From JASHVB01 sp035523995 (GTDB lineage Bacteria > Pseudomonadota > Alphaproteobacteria > Acetobacterales > Acetobacteraceae): 64,000 nt of DNA. Shown here piece by piece: positions 16,142-24,142 of the stretch (the stretch's first letter is position 1; the number at the start of each line of letters is the position of its first letter). Under the pieces are notes generated by a model. It made no database searches and was not told the DNA's origin. It saw only the letters and a program-made list of their open reading frames with translations. Made by a program: the position numbers and the translations under genes. The DNA is taken from NCBI GenBank assembly GCA_035523995.1, contig DATKPQ010000011.1, forward strand, positions 23,556 to 87,555, written 5' to 3'.

Positions 16142-16615
16142 TCACTTCACCGAGGTGATGGCGTTGCGATTCTGCGCCCAGCATTGCTCGTCGTCGGTCG
16201 TGCAGGTCGGGCGGTCCTTGCCGTAGCTGATCGTCGTGATGCGAGACTGCGCCACGCCCTTGGCCACCAGATAGTTCGCGGCCGAATGAGCACGGCGCCA
16301 GCCGAGCGCGAGGTTGTACTCTTCGGTGCCGCGGTCATCACAGTTGCCGGCGACCTGCACCATCACGTTCTGGTACTTGCCCATCCAGGCGGCCTGGCGG
16401 TCCAGCGTGGCGCGGGCATCCGGCTTCAGGTTGGACCTGTTGAAGTCGAAAAACACCCGATCGCCGACATTGGCGACAAGGTCTTCCTCGCTGCCGGGCA
16501 CCGGACCGGAAGTGACGGCCGCTGCGCCAGTGCCCGTCTGGGCGGTTTTCGTCTGCTGCGCGCACGCCGCCAACAGGGCGACGGCCGCGAAGGCGCCGAG
16601 AATTTTTATGTTCAT
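16142..16615 (-). CDS. pal: Peptidoglycan-associated lipoprotein Pal
   Basis: A 157-residue outer-membrane lipoprotein. MNIKILGAFAAVALLAACAQ supplies the signal and lipobox (LAAC). The OmpA-like domain binds diaminopimelate in the cell wall: VFFDFNRSNLKPDARATLDR, NCDDRGTEEYNLALGWRRA, SRITTISYGKDRPTC. Two extra Cys (TCTTDDEQC) near the end are typical of alphaproteobacterial Pal. The start is fixed by the lipobox spacing. Unusually, tolQRAB do not precede it here; instead trxB diverges from it. Confidence 0.95.
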   Translation of the reverse strand: MNIKILGAFAAVALLAACAQQTKTAQTGTGAAAVTSGPVPGSEEDLVANVGDRVFFDFNRSNLKPDARATLDRQAAWMGKYQNVMVQVAGNCDDRGTEEYNLALGWRRAHSAANYLVAKGVAQSRITTISYGKDRPTCTTDDEQCWAQNRNAITSVK

Positions 16616-16886
16616 CAGGTTTCGTCCCTGGTAGAGGGGTGCAGGCGGGGGGTAGGCACATTTCAGCGCACGCAACGGTAATCCGTTCCGCGAGCGCGGC
16701 ACAATTGCGTGCGCCAAGCGAGGCGGTCAAGTTCACGATACCTTATGAATCGGTATGGCTGGCAAGCCACAAGCAGGTGTCGCTTTCGCGCAACAGCGGC
16801 TGCACTAAAATCGCGCGTCATCGGGGCTATGCGAGTGCCGCACGAGGCGCGATATGGGTGTGTCATGCAGCACCGGACGATTACCC

Positions 16887-17867
16887 ATGCCTGAAACGCA
16901 TCGCAGCCGCATCCTGATCATCGGTTCCGGCCCAGCCGGCTACACGGCGGCGATCTACGCGGCGCGCGCGAACCTTGAGCCTCTGCTGGTCGCCGGCCTG
17001 GAACCGGGCGGCCAACTGACGATCACCACGGATGTCGAGAACTATCCTGGCTTCGCCGACGTGATCCAGGGACCGTGGCTGATGGAGCAAATGGCAGCAC
17101 AGGCCGCGCATGTGGGCACGCGCATTGTGACGGACGTGATCGTGGAGGCGGATTTCTCCGCCCGCCCGTTCCGTTGTCGCGGCGACTCCGGCGATACCTA
17201 CGTGGCGGACGCGATCATTCTTGCGACAGGTGCCCAGGCGCGCTGGCTGGGTCTGGAGTCGGAGCAGCAGTTACAGGGGCGCGGGGTATCGGCGTGCGCT
17301 ACCTGTGATGGGTTCTTCTATCGCGGCAAGCGGGTGGCCGTGGTGGGCGGCGGCAATACCGCGGTCGAGGAGGCGCTGTACCTGACCCACCACGCCGACG
17401 ACGTCACCCTGATCCACCGCCGCGGCGCGCTGCGCGCCGAGAAAATCCTGCAGGCGCGCTTGTTCGCCCATCCCAAGATCAGCGTGGTCTGGAACCATGT
17501 GGTGGAGGAAATCCTGGGCGGCGGGATGCCGGAAACCGTGGTGGGCGCGCGACTTCGCGACGTGGACTCCGGCGCCTTCGCCGAACTGCCGGTGGACGGC
17601 GTGTTCATTGCCATCGGCCATACCCCTAACACGGCAATCTTCGCCGGCCAGGTCGCCATGGACGCCGATGGCTACGTGGTGACGGTGCCCGGCAGCACGC
17701 GCACCTCGCGGCCGGGAATCTTCGCCGCGGGCGACGTGCAGGACAAGGTGTTCCGTCAGGCCGTCACCGCTGCGGGGACCGGTTGCATGGCGGCGCTGGA
17801 GGCGGAGAAGTTCCTGGCCGAGGAAGCTGTGGGACCGGCGAATGAAGCCAGGATGGCGGCTGATTGA
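16887..17867 (+). CDS. trxB: Thioredoxin-disulfide reductase
   Basis: A 326-residue flavoenzyme that reduces thioredoxin with NADPH. FAD site ILIIGSGPAGYTAAIYAARA (residues 9-28), GGQLTITTDVENYPGF, redox-active CATC (C137, C140) followed by DGFFYRGKRV, NADPH site VAVVGGGNTAVEEALYLTHH and the closing ITAAGTGCMAAL-like segment VTAAGTGCMAALEAEKFL. Length is normal. The ATG at 16887 is preferred; an in-frame ATG at 16854 would add eleven residues. A LysR regulator follows on the same strand. Confidence 0.95.
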   Translation: MPETHRSRILIIGSGPAGYTAAIYAARANLEPLLVAGLEPGGQLTITTDVENYPGFADVIQGPWLMEQMAAQAAHVGTRIVTDVIVEADFSARPFRCRGDSGDTYVADAIILATGAQARWLGLESEQQLQGRGVSACATCDGFFYRGKRVAVVGGGNTAVEEALYLTHHADDVTLIHRRGALRAEKILQARLFAHPKISVVWNHVVEEILGGGMPETVVGARLRDVDSGAFAELPVDGVFIAIGHTPNTAIFAGQVAMDADGYVVTVPGSTRTSRPGIFAAGDVQDKVFRQAVTAAGTGCMAALEAEKFLAEEAVGPANEARMAAD

Positions 17868-18075
17868 CCGCGCCCCGAACCGCAGCGTCCCACGGAAGCT
17901 ACGCTCAGGAAAGAAATTGGCGGCATGTCCGGCTCTTTTTGCCAAACGACGTGATTAGCCCCTACAGACTCGCAGCAGATCGTTTAGCATCAACGATTAC
18001 GGCCGGGCCGGGCGAGACCATCGCGGCAGATCGACCGGTCCGGCGCGGCGATCCGGCGGAGGAGAGAGAGGTCTG

Positions 18076-18960
18076 ATGGACTGGGACAAGCTGCGGGTAT
18101 TCCATGCGGTCGCCGAAGCCGGCAGCTTTACTCATGCTGGTGACACGCTGAACCTGAGCCAGTCGGCGGTCTCGCGGCAGATCTCCGCCCTGGAGGAGGC
18201 GCTGCAGGTTCCACTGTTCCATCGCCACGCCCGCGGCCTGATTCTGACCGAGCAAGGTGAGGCGCTGAACCGCACGGTACGCGAGGTATTCGCCAAGCTG
18301 GCAATCACCGAGGCCTTGCTGACCGAAAGCCGCGAGAAGCCGGCCGGGCGCCTGAAAGTGACCACGACAGTCGGGTTTGGTTCGTCCTGGCTGGCAGAGC
18401 GCCTACAGGCCTTCCTGGAGGCATATCCGGACGTGTCGATCTCCTTGCTGCTTGACGATTCGGACCTGGACCTCGCCATGCGCGAGGCGGACGTGGCGAT
18501 TCGAATGCACCCGCCGAAGCAGCCGGACCTGGTGCAGCGGCATCTCATGACGATCGAGTATCGCGTGTACGCCTCGCCGGAATACCTGAAGAAACAGGGC
18601 GTGCCGCAACGCGCCGAGGATCTCGATGCGCACAAGCTGATCCTGTTCGGCGATTACCGCCCGCCAGTCTCCGACATCAATTGGCTGGCCGAGGCCGGCC
18701 GCCGCCCTGGCAGTGCGCGTCGCGCCTTGCTGGAGGTGAACAATCTGCACGCCGTGTTGCTGGCGATACGCTCCGGGCTCGGGATCGGCGCGGTGCCCGA
18801 CTTCATGGCGCCGGAGACGCTCGACCTGGTGCGCGTCCTGCCCGAGCTGAAATCGCCGAAGATCGACGTGTTCTTCGTGTATCCCGAGGAATTGCGCAAT
18901 TCGAAACGGGTCGCGGTGTTCCGAGATTTCCTGCTGGCGCGCCTTGCAGAGCGCCACTGA
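18076..18960 (+). CDS. LysR-family transcriptional regulator
   Basis: A 294-residue regulator. The N-terminal winged helix-turn-helix reads WDKLRVFHAVAEAGSFTHAG then LNLSQSAVSRQISALEEALQ, with LFHRHARGLILTEQGEAL. The C-terminal periplasmic-binding-like domain senses the effector (TTTVGFGSSWLAERLQAFLE, LLLDDSDLDLAMREADVAIR, GLGIGAVPDFMA). It lies 208 bp after trxB; this pairing suggests a redox or general role, but the target is not deducible. A run of palindromes downstream probably stops transcription. Confidence 0.93.
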   Translation: MDWDKLRVFHAVAEAGSFTHAGDTLNLSQSAVSRQISALEEALQVPLFHRHARGLILTEQGEALNRTVREVFAKLAITEALLTESREKPAGRLKVTTTVGFGSSWLAERLQAFLEAYPDVSISLLLDDSDLDLAMREADVAIRMHPPKQPDLVQRHLMTIEYRVYASPEYLKKQGVPQRAEDLDAHKLILFGDYRPPVSDINWLAEAGRRPGSARRALLEVNNLHAVLLAIRSGLGIGAVPDFMAPETLDLVRVLPELKSPKIDVFFVYPEELRNSKRVAVFRDFLLARLAERH

Positions 18961-19020
18961 GGCGCCGCAGCCAAACTACCGTTCCAGTCGACGCAGCATT
19001 CATGCGGACCGCGTCATGGC

Positions 19021-19103
19021 GGGCGGGCGCCCGCCATCCACGACTCCTTCGCGGCACCAGCGGCGCGTAGAAAGGCAGTCGTGGATGGTGCGCCGTCGCG
19101 CAC
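19021..19103. terminator. Nested palindromes between convergent LysR and CMD genes
   Basis: Three elements are stacked: GGCGGGCGCCCGCC (19021-19034 region), a 12-bp inverted repeat CCATCCACGACT (19034-19045) with AGTCGTGGATGG (19077-19088), and GGTGCG...CGCACC (about 19086-19103). Position between two stop codons suits a bidirectional terminator. Confidence 0.5.
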
Positions 19104-19130
19104 CATACCGCAGGCCTCGACGATACCGCG

Positions 19131-19697
19131 CTACAGCGGCTTCAGCGGCGGCGCCTCTCCGTCCGGCAGTGGCACCTGGGCGACATTCAGCACCATCGAC
19201 ACGAGGCTGTAGTATCCAACCGCCCCCACCAGATCCATCACCCCCCGCTCGCCGAAGCGGCTCTTGATCGCTTCGTAAGCCACATCAGACACATGCCCCT
19301 TCGCCAGCAGTTCAGTGACGAAATCGAACACGGCCGTCTCGTCGGCATCCATCCCCGGCGGGCGCGTATCGGCCGCGACGGCATCAAGGATGTCCGGCTT
19401 CAGCCCTGCCTGGATCCCCAGCCGCCGGTGTGCGAAGAACTCATATTGCGCCGTCCATTTGCGGCCGGCCATGCAGATCGCCAGCTCGTTCAACTTCTGC
19501 GGCAGCGACGTACCGAACCGCACATAGGCTCCCACCCGTTGCACCAGGTCGCATAGTTCCGGGCTACGTACCAGCGCATTGAACGGCCCACGCAGCCCGG
19601 CGCCGCGAGGCCCCGACTGGATCGCGTCCAGCACCTTCTTTTGCTCCGGCGTCAATTGATCCGCCGGAATCGGCGGCAGGCGTCCCTCGATAGCCAT
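19131..19697 (-). CDS. Carboxymuconolactone decarboxylase family protein
   Basis: A 188-residue all-helical protein of the CMD/AhpD superfamily. FNALVRSPELCDLVQRVGAY, FGTSLPQKLNELAICMAGRK and YEFFAHRRLGIQAGLKPDIL give the conserved Glu and His positions seen in decarboxylase-like members. The CxxC of AhpD peroxidases is absent, so a thiol peroxidase role is unlikely. It follows the SDR gene by 23 bp on the minus strand, so the pair probably acts in one catabolic step series whose substrate is unknown. Confidence 0.9.
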   Translation of the reverse strand: MAIEGRLPPIPADQLTPEQKKVLDAIQSGPRGAGLRGPFNALVRSPELCDLVQRVGAYVRFGTSLPQKLNELAICMAGRKWTAQYEFFAHRRLGIQAGLKPDILDAVAADTRPPGMDADETAVFDFVTELLAKGHVSDVAYEAIKSRFGERGVMDLVGAVGYYSLVSMVLNVAQVPLPDGEAPPLKPL

Positions 19698-19720
19698 CAG
19701 TCTCGCTCCCTTGTTCGCGA

Positions 19721-20527
19721 TTACGGCATCGCTGCAGTCAGGCCGCCATCGACGACGATCTCGGTGCCGGTGATGTACCGCGCCTCGTCGGAGGCCAAAA
19801 ACAGCACGGCGTGGGCGACGTCCCAGGCGTCGCCCATGCGGCCCATCGGGACAGCGCGATGGCGTGCCTCGATCAGCGCATCGAGATCGTTGTTGCCGAC
19901 CGTCTTGGCCAGACGCGTCGCCACCAGCGGCGTGTGCATCAGTCCCGGCACAACGGTATTCACCCGGATGCCGTGCTTCGCATAGGCCCCCGCCGTCGAC
20001 CGCGAGAACTGGATCACGCCCGCTTTCGAAGCGCTGTAGCCGACATGCACCCGCCCCGAGGCGAAATCGTTGCGCATGCCCGCGACCGAGGAAATGTTGA
20101 CGATCGCGCCCTTGCCTTGCTTCAGCATCTCCGGGATCGCGTATTTGCAGCCGAGGAACGCTGTTTTCAGATTGAAGTCGATCTGCCGGTCCCAGACCTC
20201 CTCCGGCATCGACACGGGATCCCCCGGCGCCGACCCACCCACATTGTTCACCAGCACGTCCAGTCTGCCGAAGCGTGCCATGCAGGCCCGCACCATGTTT
20301 TCGACATCGGCAGCCAACGTCATGTCGGATCCATGGACCGCGCTGGCGCCCCCCTCAGACTGGATGATCCCGCGTGTCTCTTCCGCGGCAGACGGGTTGA
20401 TGTCCACCAGGAACACTGCCGCGCCCTGGCGCGCCAGCAGCGTCGCGGTCGCCTTGCCGTTGCCCCAGCCGGGCCCCACCGAACCCGCGCCGGTGACAAT
20501 CGCAACCTTCCCCGCCATGGAGAGCAT
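19721..20527 (-). CDS. SDR family NAD(P)-dependent oxidoreductase
   Basis: A 268-residue classical short-chain dehydrogenase. The cofactor loop is VAIVTGAGSVGPGWGNGKAT (an expanded TGxxxGxG), with NNVGGS in place of NNAG. The active site is complete: Ser in IVNISSVAGM and YSASK in GYSASKAGVIQFSR. The C-terminal ITGTEIVVDGGLTAAMP is standard. A second in-frame ATG at 20518 is an alternative start. It is the promoter-proximal gene of the SDR/CMD pair. Substrate not predictable. Confidence 0.92.
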   Translation of the reverse strand: MLSMAGKVAIVTGAGSVGPGWGNGKATATLLARQGAAVFLVDINPSAAEETRGIIQSEGGASAVHGSDMTLAADVENMVRACMARFGRLDVLVNNVGGSAPGDPVSMPEEVWDRQIDFNLKTAFLGCKYAIPEMLKQGKGAIVNISSVAGMRNDFASGRVHVGYSASKAGVIQFSRSTAGAYAKHGIRVNTVVPGLMHTPLVATRLAKTVGNNDLDALIEARHRAVPMGRMGDAWDVAHAVLFLASDEARYITGTEIVVDGGLTAAMP

Positions 20528-20655
20528 CGGCCCGCTTCCTTCCCGCTCCGGCGGCGCAGCCTATACCCCCGCGCTGGCAGACGCTAACCCACGCTCTCCG
20601 CTCACGTGTCCGGCCATTTACCCTTTATTCATAATCGCGCGGCCATGCTGCGCCC

Positions 20656-21960
20656 GTGCCGGGAAAACTCAGCGCCGTCGTCATCTCGTACAATCGGGCC
20701 GCGGTGATCGGCACCTGCCTGCGCGCGCTCGGCTTCGCCGATGAAGTGATCGTCGTCGACAAGTCTTCCACCGACGCCACACCGCAGATCGCGGCCCGCT
20801 ACGCCGACCGCGTCATCTCCGTGCCCTGGACGCCCATTGTCGAGGACACCCGTGCTTTCGCGTCAGACCAATGCTCCGGCGACTGGATCCTAAGTCTGGA
20901 CGACGATGAATGCCTGAGCCCGGAGGCCGCCACCGTCATCCGCACCGAACTCGCTGCGCCGCGCGCAGATATCTATTTCCTGCCGAAGCGGCACTACATC
21001 CTCGGCGTCCACGATGAGGCCGCATACTACTGGCCGGAGTATCACCCGCTATTGTTCCGCCGCGGCGCCATCGAATTCACCGCCACGGTGCATGGCGGCA
21101 TGCAGCTTCGTTCGGACCGGACGCTGCATTTGCCGCCGGAAACCGGCGTGGTCATCCATCACCTCTCGCACCGCAACGTGTCGGAGTGGATCGAGAAGTG
21201 CAACCGCTACACCTCGCGCGCCGACCGGCGGCGGCCGATGCACGACGGCAACGGACTTGCCGCTTTCGCCCATGCCCGAATCGAGCATTGGCAATCGCGA
21301 TCGCAGAACACGAACCCTGGCGGTTATCCAGCCGCCATGGCGGTATTGCGTGCGGTGTACGACATCGTTGACCGGCTGAAGACATGGGAAGAGGAACGCG
21401 GCCTCGATGGCACGGTGGCCTTCGCGCAGCTTTGCCACGAGTTGGATGCCGCGTACGCCGCAGGGCCGCTCGCGGCACCGCGCATCGCGGCCGTGTCGCG
21501 CGCCGCGCCACCATCACCCATGCCACAGGAGGACGCCGCCCAGGCAGCGCTTCTCGCGCGCATGGCCGATTTGCGTACTCAATGCGACGCTCTGCATACG
21601 GAGGCAGCACGCTGGGAAGACGAAGCCTCGCGCTTGAGCGCCGAAACATCGCGTCTGGACGCGGAAGCATCGCGTCTCGCCACGGCACTCGTGGACGCCG
21701 CCAGCCGCCACCGCCACGCGGAGCATGCGCTCATTGCGGACGCCCAGACAGCGCGGCGCCGTGCGGAGGTGGCAGAGCGAGACGCGATCACGGCAAGCGC
21801 CGACGCCGCTACGATGCGCGCGCGGCTCGCGGCTATCGAGTCCAGCAGGAGCTGGCGCGCCACGTCCGCCATCCGGCGAATCGGCGAACGTATCAAGCGT
21901 ATCGCACAACGCAGCTCGCCGCGCCGGATCGAATCTGCCTTGTATGAATGGTCGGAGTGA
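20656..21960 (+). CDS. Family 2 glycosyltransferase with C-terminal coiled-coil
   Basis: A 434-residue protein starting at GTG. The GT-A domain (residues 1 to about 230) has LSAVVISYNRAAVIGTCLRA, VIVVDKSSTDAT and the DxD-like LSLDDDECLSPE, then YWPEYHPLLFRRGAIEF. Family 2 enzymes of the WaaE/KdtX type transfer a sugar onto lipopolysaccharide core. From about residue 290 an Ala/Glu/Arg-rich heptad region (ARWEDEASRLSAETSRLDAE) ends in SSRSWRATSAIRRIG, the usual tail of surface-polysaccharide transferases. The last 12 bases and stop lie inside the oppositely oriented tRNA-Pro gene. Confidence 0.85.
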   Translation: MPGKLSAVVISYNRAAVIGTCLRALGFADEVIVVDKSSTDATPQIAARYADRVISVPWTPIVEDTRAFASDQCSGDWILSLDDDECLSPEAATVIRTELAAPRADIYFLPKRHYILGVHDEAAYYWPEYHPLLFRRGAIEFTATVHGGMQLRSDRTLHLPPETGVVIHHLSHRNVSEWIEKCNRYTSRADRRRPMHDGNGLAAFAHARIEHWQSRSQNTNPGGYPAAMAVLRAVYDIVDRLKTWEEERGLDGTVAFAQLCHELDAAYAAGPLAAPRIAAVSRAAPPSPMPQEDAAQAALLARMADLRTQCDALHTEAARWEDEASRLSAETSRLDAEASRLATALVDAASRHRHAEHALIADAQTARRRAEVAERDAITASADAATMRARLAAIESSRSWRATSAIRRIGERIKRIAQRSSPRRIESALYEWSE

Positions 21961-22025
21961 GAGGATTCGAACCTCCGGCCCCAGCGTCCCGAACACTGTG
22001 CTCTACCAGGCTGAGCTACACTCCG
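21949..22025 (-). tRNA. tRNA-Pro (anticodon CGG)
   Basis: On the minus strand the 77-nt cloverleaf begins CGGAGTGTAGCTCAGCCTGG. The anticodon stem CAGTG/CGCTG encloses the loop TTCGGGA (anticodon CGG, reading CCG). The T arm contains GGTTCGAATCC, and the acceptor CGGAGTG pairs with CACTCCG before A and an encoded CCA (21949-21951). It reads CCG, a frequent Pro codon in this GC-rich DNA. Its 3' end overlaps the glycosyltransferase stop codon. Confidence 0.97.
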
Positions 22026-22228
22026 GCCAGGCCGCCGGGTATAGCGGCGGCCCCCGCAGCCCGCAAGAAACAACCCTCCCCCGCTATCGACAGAGGCAAC
22101 ACGCACCAGCCCTTTGCGGGAACCTCCCGCAAGGGGCGGGAGAGCTCTTTGCGAACGCCTGCAACGTCATTGACAAATCAGTGCCAACCAGCCGATTGCG
22201 CGTCATGGCCTGATCCCTGCGGAGTGCC

Positions 22229-22930
22229 TTGACCCCATCCCACGATACAGCGCCGCGGCTGGCGGACCGCTGGGCCGATCTGCGCCTGCGGGTGCTGTCG
22301 GCCTCCATTCTCATTCCGCTGGCGCTGATCAGCATCTGGCTTGGTGGCCTTTTGTTCGCGCTGGTCCTGTTGGCCGCCACCGTCGGAGGCGCCGTCGAAT
22401 GGACCGAGATGGTCCGCGCCGGTCGGGCTTCCACCGCGGCGCTGGCCGCCGGCATGCTCTACATCCTGCTCGCCGCCGCAGCGCTGCTTTGGCTGCGCGC
22501 CGATCCGGCCGTTGGCCGCACCAACCTCCTGTTCCTGCTGTCTCTGGTATGGGCAAGCGATATTGGCGCCTACGCTGCCGGACGCGCGATCGGCGGCCCC
22601 CGCCTGGCACCGCGCATTTCTCCTGCCAAGACCATCGCCGGCGCGATTGGCGGATTGCTGGCCGCTGTGGCAGTGGGGACGATTGCCGCCGCTGCCTCAT
22701 CCACCCACTTTGTCATCGCGGGCGCGTTGTCTGCATTTCTCGGCATGGTTGCGCAAGCGGGCGATCTGGCGGAAAGCTATGCCAAGCGCCGTTTCGGGGT
22801 GAAGGATTCCGGCCGGCTCATCCCCGGACATGGCGGCTTGCTGGACCGTGTGGACGCGTTGCTCGCCGTCGCGCTCGCTGCCGCGGTACTGGCTCTGATC
22901 AATGGACGGGGAGTGCTCCTGTGGAAATGA
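22229..22930 (+). CDS. cdsA: Phosphatidate cytidylyltransferase
   Basis: A 233-residue polytopic membrane enzyme making CDP-diacylglycerol for phospholipid synthesis. VLSASILIPLALISIWLGGL begins the membrane part, and the C-terminal signature is present: SDIGAYAAGRAIGG, RISPAKTIAGAIGG, and KDSGRLIPGHGGLLDRVDAL. The start is a TTG preceded by GCGGAG; no better ATG or GTG exists in frame. The stop overlaps the dxr start (ATGA). The usual upstream neighbour uppS is missing; tRNA-Pro lies there instead. Confidence 0.95.
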   Translation: MTPSHDTAPRLADRWADLRLRVLSASILIPLALISIWLGGLLFALVLLAATVGGAVEWTEMVRAGRASTAALAAGMLYILLAAAALLWLRADPAVGRTNLLFLLSLVWASDIGAYAAGRAIGGPRLAPRISPAKTIAGAIGGLLAAVAVGTIAAAASSTHFVIAGALSAFLGMVAQAGDLAESYAKRRFGVKDSGRLIPGHGGLLDRVDALLAVALAAAVLALINGRGVLLWK

Positions 22931-24099
22931 ACGCGCAAGGTCAGCGTACGGTCACCGTCCTGGGCAGCACCGGCAGCGTCGGCACCCAGACAGTGCAGTT
23001 GCTGGCGGCGTCACCCGACCGCTTCAAACTCCGCGCGTTGGTCGGCGGCCGCAACGCCAGGCTGCTGGCCGAGCAAGCCCGGTCACTCAACGCCGAATGC
23101 GCCGTCATCGCCGATCCCGCCTGCCTTCCCGAGTTGCGAGACGCGCTGGCCGACACCGCGATCCGGGCGGAAGCCGGTGCGGATGCGGTGATCGCCGCCG
23201 CCGAACTCGACGCCGATTGGACCATGGCCGCGATCACCGGTGCCGCTGGTCTCGCCCCGACGCTCGCCGCCATTCGCCGCGGCAAATGCGTCGCGCTGGC
23301 CAACAAGGAAGCTCTGGTCTGCGCCGGCGACGTCATGCTGCGTGCGGTGCAGCAAGCCGGTGCCACCCTGCTGCCCTGTGATTCGGAGCATAACGCGATC
23401 TTCCAGTCCCTCGCCGACGGCAATCGCGGCGCGGTGGAAAAGATCGTGCTGACCGCCTCCGGCGGTCCGTTCCGGACCGCAAGCCTGGAGGATATGGCCA
23501 AGGCGACCCCCGAGGCGGCTCTTCGTCACCCGGTCTGGTCGATGGGCGCAAAGATCTCGATCGATTCCGCCACCATGATGAACAAGGGCCTGGAGGTGAT
23601 CGAGGCGGCCCGCTTGTTCGCTTTGGCGCCGGAGCAAATCGGGGTGCTGGTGCACCCGCAATCGGTGATCCACGGCATGGTCTGCTACCACGATGGCTCG
23701 GTCATGGCGCAGCTCGGCTCCCCCGACATGCGCATCCCGATCTCCCATACACTGGCTTGGCCTGACCGCATCGGCACCCCATCTCCGCGCCTGGACCTGG
23801 CCGCGGTGGCCAGGTTGGATTTCGAGGAACCGGACTTGGATCGTTTCCCGTCACTTCGTCTCGCGCGTGAGACACTTTGCGCCGGCGGCGGGGCGCCAGC
23901 GATCCTGAACGCGGCGAATGAGATCGCCGTTGAAGCTTTCCTGCAACGAAAAATCGGCTTTTTGGATATCGCCGATACAGTCGCGGCGGTGCTGGATGTG
24001 CTAGGAACCCCGCCTGCCGACACGCTGGACGAGGTGATCGCACTCGACCAGTCCGGCCGCCGCGCGGCCGCCAGCTTCACCGCCGCCCGCGCCGCCTGA
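22927..24099 (+). CDS. dxr: 1-deoxy-D-xylulose 5-phosphate reductoisomerase
   Basis: A 390-residue cytoplasmic enzyme of the MEP isoprenoid pathway that converts DXP to MEP with NADPH. Cofactor loop VTVLGSTGSVGTQTVQLLA (residues 9-27), then ALANKEALVCAGDVM, PCDSEHNAIFQSL (metal-binding acidic residues and His), MGAKISIDSATMMNKGLEVI and VHPQSVIHGMVCYHDGSVMA. Length is normal. ATG at 22927 overlaps the cdsA stop; a GTG six bases earlier is possible. It sits between cdsA and rseP as in many proteobacteria. Confidence 0.97.
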   Translation: MNAQGQRTVTVLGSTGSVGTQTVQLLAASPDRFKLRALVGGRNARLLAEQARSLNAECAVIADPACLPELRDALADTAIRAEAGADAVIAAAELDADWTMAAITGAAGLAPTLAAIRRGKCVALANKEALVCAGDVMLRAVQQAGATLLPCDSEHNAIFQSLADGNRGAVEKIVLTASGGPFRTASLEDMAKATPEAALRHPVWSMGAKISIDSATMMNKGLEVIEAARLFALAPEQIGVLVHPQSVIHGMVCYHDGSVMAQLGSPDMRIPISHTLAWPDRIGTPSPRLDLAAVARLDFEEPDLDRFPSLRLARETLCAGGGAPAILNAANEIAVEAFLQRKIGFLDIADTVAAVLDVLGTPPADTLDEVIALDQSGRRAAASFTAARAA

Positions 24100-24142
24100 T
24101 TGTCCTGCGAATGCTCAACACTCGAGACAAAGAACAGCGAAC

